Below are positions 19,946-24,057 of a DNA stretch of 24,057 nt, in pieces. The stretch's first letter is position 1, and each line of letters opens with the position of its first letter. The stretch is from a virus, in IMG/VR virus record IMGVR_UViG_3300037882_000300, positions 1 through 24,057 of that record; one strand, given 5' to 3'. A program made the translations under genes and the position numbers. The notes beneath the pieces were generated by a model. It made no database searches, was not told where the DNA came from, and saw only the letters and a program-made list of their open reading frames with translations.

Positions 19946-21390
19946 TGAAGTCACCCATTCTCGGTTCCTCTTATGTGGCACGCAGCGTCAACGCTGCCGA
20001 CAACCGCATGGTCAACTTGTACCCCGAGATGGTTCCCGAGGGTGGCAAGGAAGCAGCATTTTTAACCCGTTGTCCAGGTCTTCGCCGCCTTGTTGAAGTT
20101 GGCGAGGGTCCAGTGCGCGGCCTGTGGCGACTTGGTAGTTACTTGTATGTTGTCTCAGGCAACATTTTCTATCGAGTAAACCCCATCGGTACAACTACTC
20201 GATACAAAATTCGCGAAATTGGTACTGTGACAGGCACTGGTCCCGTGTCTATGTCGGACAACGGCACACAGATTTTTATTGCTTGCAACCCTGATGGATT
20301 CATCTACAACGCCAACACAGAAGTGTTTGCGCAGATCACAGATCCTGATTTTCCAGGTGCTGTGACCGTGGGTTACCTTGATGGCTACTTTGTGTTCAAT
20401 GAACCAAACAGCTCTCGTGTATGGGTGACATCATTGTTTGATGGCCTGTCTGTCGATCCACTTGACTTTGCCAGCGCCGAGGGTAACCCTGACGGTTTGG
20501 TGTCGTTGATTGTTGACCACCGTGAAGCATGGTTGTTTGGTACTAACTCAATCGAGGTTTGGTATGACGCAGCTCTCCCTGACTTCCCGTTACAGCGCAT
20601 CCAAGGCGCTTTTAACGAAATTGGTTGCGCTGCCCCTTACTCGGTTGCCAAACTCGATAACGGTCTGTTCTGGCTCGGTTCTGATGACCGTGGGCGTGGT
20701 ATTGTTTATCGCGCTAACGGCTACACAGGAACTCGTGTGTCAACTCATGCAGTTGAATGGCAAATTCAAGAGTATGGTGACATCTCTGATGCCATTGGTT
20801 ACACGTATCAACAAGACGGTCACGCTTTCTATGTGTTGATCTTTCCAACTGCTGAAACCACATGGGTTTACGATGTGGCGACTCAGGTTTGGCATGAGCG
20901 TGCTGGTTGGGACAATGGTGCTTTTGTGCGTCACCGTTCAAATTGTCAAGTAGTTTACAACGATGAAATCATCGTGGGCGACTTTGAAAACGGTAACATC
21001 TACGCATTTGACTTGAATGATTACTCAGACAACGGTGACATTCAGAAGTGGTTGCGTTCATGGCGTGCCTTACCGCCTGGTCAGAACAACCTCAAGCGAT
21101 CATCTCAACACAACTTGCAAATCGACTGTGAAGCTGGTGTGGGTACGAACACGGGTCAAGGTAGCGATCCTCAAATGATGATGCGTTGGTCTGATGATGG
21201 TGGTCATACTTGGTCTAATGAGAAGTGGCTACCTATCGGCAAGATTGGTGAGTATTTCCGCAGAGTAATTTATCGCCGCCTTGGGATGACATTGAAGCTG
21301 CGTGATCGTGTGTATGAGATTTCAGGCACAGATCCTGTAAAAATCACTATCATGGGTGCTGAACTGTACGTGACACCTACCAATGCCTGA
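19945..21390 (+). CDS. P22 gp10-like packaged DNA stabilisation protein
   Basis: This 481-residue protein is close to P22 gp10 (472). The start '[20 protein letters not shown]' plus '[20 protein letters not shown]' and '[20 protein letters not shown]' matches the family. The middle and C-terminal parts ('[20 protein letters not shown]', '[20 protein letters not shown]', '[20 protein letters not shown]') show the repeated beta-propeller-like blades. It forms the hexameric nozzle under the gp4 ring and retains packaged DNA. Its start shares a base with the previous stop (TGATG), indicating coupling. Confidence 0.9.
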   Translation: MKSPILGSSYVARSVNAADNRMVNLYPEMVPEGGKEAAFLTRCPGLRRLVEVGEGPVRGLWRLGSYLYVVSGNIFYRVNPIGTTTRYKIREIGTVTGTGPVSMSDNGTQIFIACNPDGFIYNANTEVFAQITDPDFPGAVTVGYLDGYFVFNEPNSSRVWVTSLFDGLSVDPLDFASAEGNPDGLVSLIVDHREAWLFGTNSIEVWYDAALPDFPLQRIQGAFNEIGCAAPYSVAKLDNGLFWLGSDDRGRGIVYRANGYTGTRVSTHAVEWQIQEYGDISDAIGYTYQQDGHAFYVLIFPTAETTWVYDVATQVWHERAGWDNGAFVRHRSNCQVVYNDEIIVGDFENGNIYAFDLNDYSDNGDIQKWLRSWRALPPGQNNLKRSSQHNLQIDCEAGVGTNTGQGSDPQMMMRWSDDGGHTWSNEKWLPIGKIGEYFRRVIYRRLGMTLKLRDRVYEISGTDPVKITIMGAELYVTPTNA

Positions 21391-22837
21391 TCAACAGAAC
21401 ATAACCAACATACCATCAAACCGTGTGGATTTTATTGATCCTCGCACGGGTTTAGTCTCGCGTGAGTGGTATCGGTTTTTTCTAAACCTGTTTAATCTGG
21501 CAGGCGCTGGTGGTAACCAGATCAGTCTAGACGAAATGCAGATTGGTCCACCACCGATTGAAAGCACTGGTTCTGGTGGCGGTGGTACGGGTACAGTGAC
21601 TTCTGTTGCAATGTCTGTACCCACGGGACTCGATGTTACGGGTAGCCCTATTACCACATCGGGCACACTTGCTGTGTCGTATGCCGCAGGTTACGCGATC
21701 CCAACCACAGCAAAACAGACAGAGTGGGACACAGCGTATACCGACCGACTCAAATGGGACGGTGGTGCTACTGGTTTGGTTGCGGCTACAGGTCGAACAT
21801 CGCTAGGTGGTACAACAGTCGGACAAAACTTTTTTACGCTGACTAACCCCAGCGCAATCACGTTTGTTCAGATCAACGCTGACAACAGCATCACCACAAT
21901 GGATGCACCCACGTTCCGTACAGCGATTGGTGCGGGTACTGGTGGCGGTTCCGTCACATCGGTGGGTACTGCTGGTACTGTCAGCGGGTTAACCTTGACA
22001 GGTGGACCCATCACTTCGTCTGGCACGGTTACATTGGGTGGTACGCTTGCTGTCAACCCGTCGGACTTTGCTTCTCAAACAGCTAATACGTTTTTGGCTG
22101 CACCCAATGGTTCAAGTGGTACACCCACGTTCCGCGCAGTTGTAGCTGCCGACATCCCCACGCTCAATCAGAACACCACAGGAACGGCATCAAACGTCAC
22201 GGGTACTGTGGCTATTGCCAACGGTGGTACAGGGGCTACAACGGCTGCTGCAGCACTGTCAAACCTTGGTGCTTACCCTGCCAGCAACCCGAGTGGTTAC
22301 ACAAGCAACACAGGTACTGTCACATCGGTGGGTGGTACAGGTACGGTCAACGGCATCACGTTGACGGGTTCAGTCACATCTTCTGGCAACCTGACTCTTG
22401 GTGGCACACTGAGTGGTGTGGACTTGGCAACTCAGGTCACTGGAAACTTACCAGTTACCAACCTAAACAGCGGTACAGGTGCGTCATCATCGACTTATTG
22501 GCGTGGTGATGGTACATGGGCAACCGTGGTGTCTGGTGCGTCTATCACAAACGACACAACGACAGCTACACCCGTCTACCCGTTGTTTGCAGCAGCCACC
22601 AGTGGTACACCAACAACAATCTACACCAGCAACGCCAAATACCTATACACCCCAAGCACGGGCGATTTGGCAGCACCTGCACATGTGTCCAGCAACGGTA
22701 TTCAGGTGAACGCCAACACCGTTGCTACAAGCTATACTATCCCCACGGGAAGCAACGGGTTGTCGGCTGGTCCCGTTAGCGTGAACAGTGGTATCACTGT
22801 CACCATTCCTTCTGGTTCAACTTGGGTTATCGTATGA
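21383..22837 (+). CDS. tail fibre protein with Gly/Thr-rich repeats
   Basis: This is a 484-residue protein overlapping the gp10-like gene by eight bases. The N-terminus ('[20 protein letters not shown]', about 13-32, then FLNLFNL) is the attachment module seen in many phage tail proteins. Three repeats of the 'TVTSV...G-L-T-L-T-G...S-G-T-L' type lie at about 70-99, 188-224 and 311-346. Residues about 274-298 hold the tail-fibre motif '[17 protein letters not shown]'. Beta-rich Thr/Ser/Gly sequence continues to the tail '[20 protein letters not shown]'. It probably trimerises and contacts the host surface. No chaperone or enzyme domain is visible. Confidence 0.85.
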   Translation: MPDQQNITNIPSNRVDFIDPRTGLVSREWYRFFLNLFNLAGAGGNQISLDEMQIGPPPIESTGSGGGGTGTVTSVAMSVPTGLDVTGSPITTSGTLAVSYAAGYAIPTTAKQTEWDTAYTDRLKWDGGATGLVAATGRTSLGGTTVGQNFFTLTNPSAITFVQINADNSITTMDAPTFRTAIGAGTGGGSVTSVGTAGTVSGLTLTGGPITSSGTVTLGGTLAVNPSDFASQTANTFLAAPNGSSGTPTFRAVVAADIPTLNQNTTGTASNVTGTVAIANGGTGATTAAAALSNLGAYPASNPSGYTSNTGTVTSVGGTGTVNGITLTGSVTSSGNLTLGGTLSGVDLATQVTGNLPVTNLNSGTGASSSTYWRGDGTWATVVSGASITNDTTTATPVYPLFAAATSGTPTTIYTSNAKYLYTPSTGDLAAPAHVSSNGIQVNANTVATSYTIPTGSNGLSAGPVSVNSGITVTIPSGSTWVIV

Positions 22838-23175
22838 CCGTCACCGCACGCAATCTGGTTCCTGCAAAGATCGTTGAGGACACTCAAACGACTCAGTACA
22901 TCGTGTCTAGCAACATCACGGCTACGATCATCGACAAGTTCACTGCAACCAATTTCAGCGGTTCGACTGCCACAATTAGCGTCAACCTTGTCACTGGATC
23001 AGACACTGCAGGTAACCAGAACTTGATCACCAAGACCAAAAGCCTGGCTGCATCCGAGGTTTACACGTTCCCTGAGTTGGTGGGTCAGATCTTGCCGAAC
23101 ACAGCGTTCATCTCTACAATTGCAAGCACGGCGAATGCCATAAATATCCGCGTCAGCGGTCGGGAGATTTCATAA
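22834..23175 (+). CDS. small beta-rich tail-associated protein (113 aa)
   Basis: The start at 22834 overlaps the fibre stop as ATGA; the TTG at 22822 is rejected. It begins '[20 protein letters not shown]' with '[20 protein letters not shown]', '[20 protein letters not shown]' and '[20 protein letters not shown]', ending '[11 protein letters not shown]'. The pattern (A-R-N-L-V-P-A-K ... IIDKFTATN ... VGQ-I-L) recurs in small proteins after phage fibre genes, probably in a tip or fibre-attachment role. It ends one base into the next gene (TAATG). Confidence 0.75.
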   Translation: MTVTARNLVPAKIVEDTQTTQYIVSSNITATIIDKFTATNFSGSTATISVNLVTGSDTAGNQNLITKTKSLAASEVYTFPELVGQILPNTAFISTIASTANAINIRVSGREIS

Positions 23176-24057
23176 TGGGATGGTTATCAAACTTTGTAAG
23201 TAATCCTGTCGGTACGACTTTAGGAACTGTGGATAAAGTTGTCGATAAGGTCGGCAGTGTAGGTCAGTCCGTTATCGACAAAGTCAAAGACAATCCTTTG
23301 GAAGCCGCCGCACTTGTCGCGGCGGGGTATTACTATTATCCTGAAATTAGTGCATGGGTGGACGAAGCTGGAACTGCTCTTGCGGGCACTGTTGCAGGCG
23401 CATCGGCGGGGACAACCGCTGCCAGTTTAGGCGCGGGTGCTCTTACTGCATTAAAAGCAGGTGCTGGCGCGTTAAGTGACTACGCTCTCCCCGCCGCTAT
23501 TACTGCCAGCGCATTGACTGGTGCAAATGCAGCCAAAGAAGCTGCGGCTACTCAAGCCGCCGCCGCTGATCGTGCAAACGAGCTTGCCTACAAAATGTAT
23601 GGTGAGCAAAAAGCACTCCAAGAACCTTATCGTACTGCTGGTGTAACTGCACAGAATCGTCTGATGGATGTGCTCGGTTTGAGCGGTAACACTCGTGCTG
23701 CTGATTACGGTAGTGCCAATAAAAACTTCGCTCCGAGTGATCTGACTACAGACCCCAGTTATCAGTTTCGTTTGAACGAGGGGTTGAAAGCTCTTGATCG
23801 TCAAGCTGCTGCGCGTGGTGGTTTGATCTCAGGTGGTGCAATCAAAGCTGCTCAAGAGTACGGTCAGCAGTCAGCATCGCAGGAATACCAAAACGCGTTC
23901 AATCGTTATCAAACCAATCGTTCGAACTTATTGCAACCTTTGGGTAACTTGGTCACAACTGGTCAAAATGCTGCGGCTAACACAGGTGCTGCTGCGGGTA
24001 ACTATAGCGCGACAGCGGGTAACAATTTAACCAGTGGTGCAGCAGCAACTGCCGCAG
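23175..24057 (+). CDS. DNA-transfer/ejection protein, 3' end outside window
   Basis: The frame opens at ATG 23175 (TAATG overlap) and remains open for 294 codons to the window edge. It begins '[20 protein letters not shown]'. An Ala/Gly-rich hydrophobic segment follows ('LAGTVAGASAGTTAASLGAG', about 68-87). From about 170 comes 'DPSYQFRLNEGLKALDRQAA', 'ARGGLISGGAIKAAQEYGQQ' and 'ASQEYQNAFNRYQTNRSNLL'. That last frame is characteristic of phage internal DNA-transfer/ejection proteins analogous to P22 gp7/gp20/gp16. They are packaged in the head and injected to help DNA cross the envelope. The C-terminus is not visible, so completeness is unknown. Confidence 0.8.
   Translation, partial: MGWLSNFVSNPVGTTLGTVDKVVDKVGSVGQSVIDKVKDNPLEAAALVAAGYYYYPEISAWVDEAGTALAGTVAGASAGTTAASLGAGALTALKAGAGALSDYALPAAITASALTGANAAKEAAATQAAAADRANELAYKMYGEQKALQEPYRTAGVTAQNRLMDVLGLSGNTRAADYGSANKNFAPSDLTTDPSYQFRLNEGLKALDRQAAARGGLISGGAIKAAQEYGQQSASQEYQNAFNRYQTNRSNLLQPLGNLVTTGQNAAANTGAAAGNYSATAGNNLTSGAAATAA

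Overview
The window is a 24 kb segment of a tailed, short-tailed (P22-like podovirus) phage genome, free or integrated. The evidence is a contiguous late block of P22-type virion genes: small and large terminase, portal, scaffold, coat, gp4-like adaptor, gp10-like stabilisation protein, fibre and ejection protein. Beside it lies a compact early region of small phage-only genes. The accessory families (NinX/DUF2591, DUF551-like, GKGDT-RPT peptides, DUF2815, DUF2800) are typical of proteobacterial phages. A betaproteobacterial freshwater host would fit the base composition and style, but the window does not prove it. No integrase, lysis cassette, tRNA, CRISPR array or insertion sequence was seen.

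Layout. (1) 1-2494, leftward: a recombination/repair block with a DUF2815 ssDNA-binding protein (cut by the window edge), a DUF2800 RecB/Cas4-like nuclease with a candidate Fe-S cysteine set, an Ala/Pro-linker protein and a ribbon-helix-helix protein next to its own promoter. (2) 2588-5285, rightward: a 45-residue zinc-ribbon-like peptide, a 12-codon coupled leader and a large primase-polymerase/DUF3987 helicase-like protein, closed by a strong bidirectional terminator. (3) 5292-9955, leftward: about twenty tiny early genes, most joined by 4-base ATGA stop/start overlaps. Several are too short for ordinary gene callers, including zinc-finger-like and single-membrane-span peptides. The operon also contains an XRE-type DNA-binding protein. 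(4) 9956-10587: a control region of over 500 bases with one perfect sigma70-type leftward promoter and at least nine copies of the palindrome ACCCA-W-TGGGT or close variants. One copy lies inside the promoter spacer. Seven or eight form a cluster with steps of about 17 bp. (5) 10588-24057, rightward: the late packaging and morphogenesis operon, which includes a phage GroES-like co-chaperonin between terminase and portal, and two UUCG-loop terminators on either side of a decoration-type gene.

How it works together (inference): the leftward promoter at 10008-10035 drives the early operon. Its operator palindrome is repeated across the gap toward the late operon, so a single DNA-binding protein could coordinate early and late transcription. 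The clustered repeats could also be replication iterons. The primase-helicase and the DUF2815/DUF2800 pair replicate and recombine the genome. The late operon packages DNA through TerS/TerL and the portal, and builds a P22-like capsid and short tail. The GroES-like protein may adapt the host chaperonin to fold the coat or other virion proteins. The palindrome array is the most interesting signal in the window.
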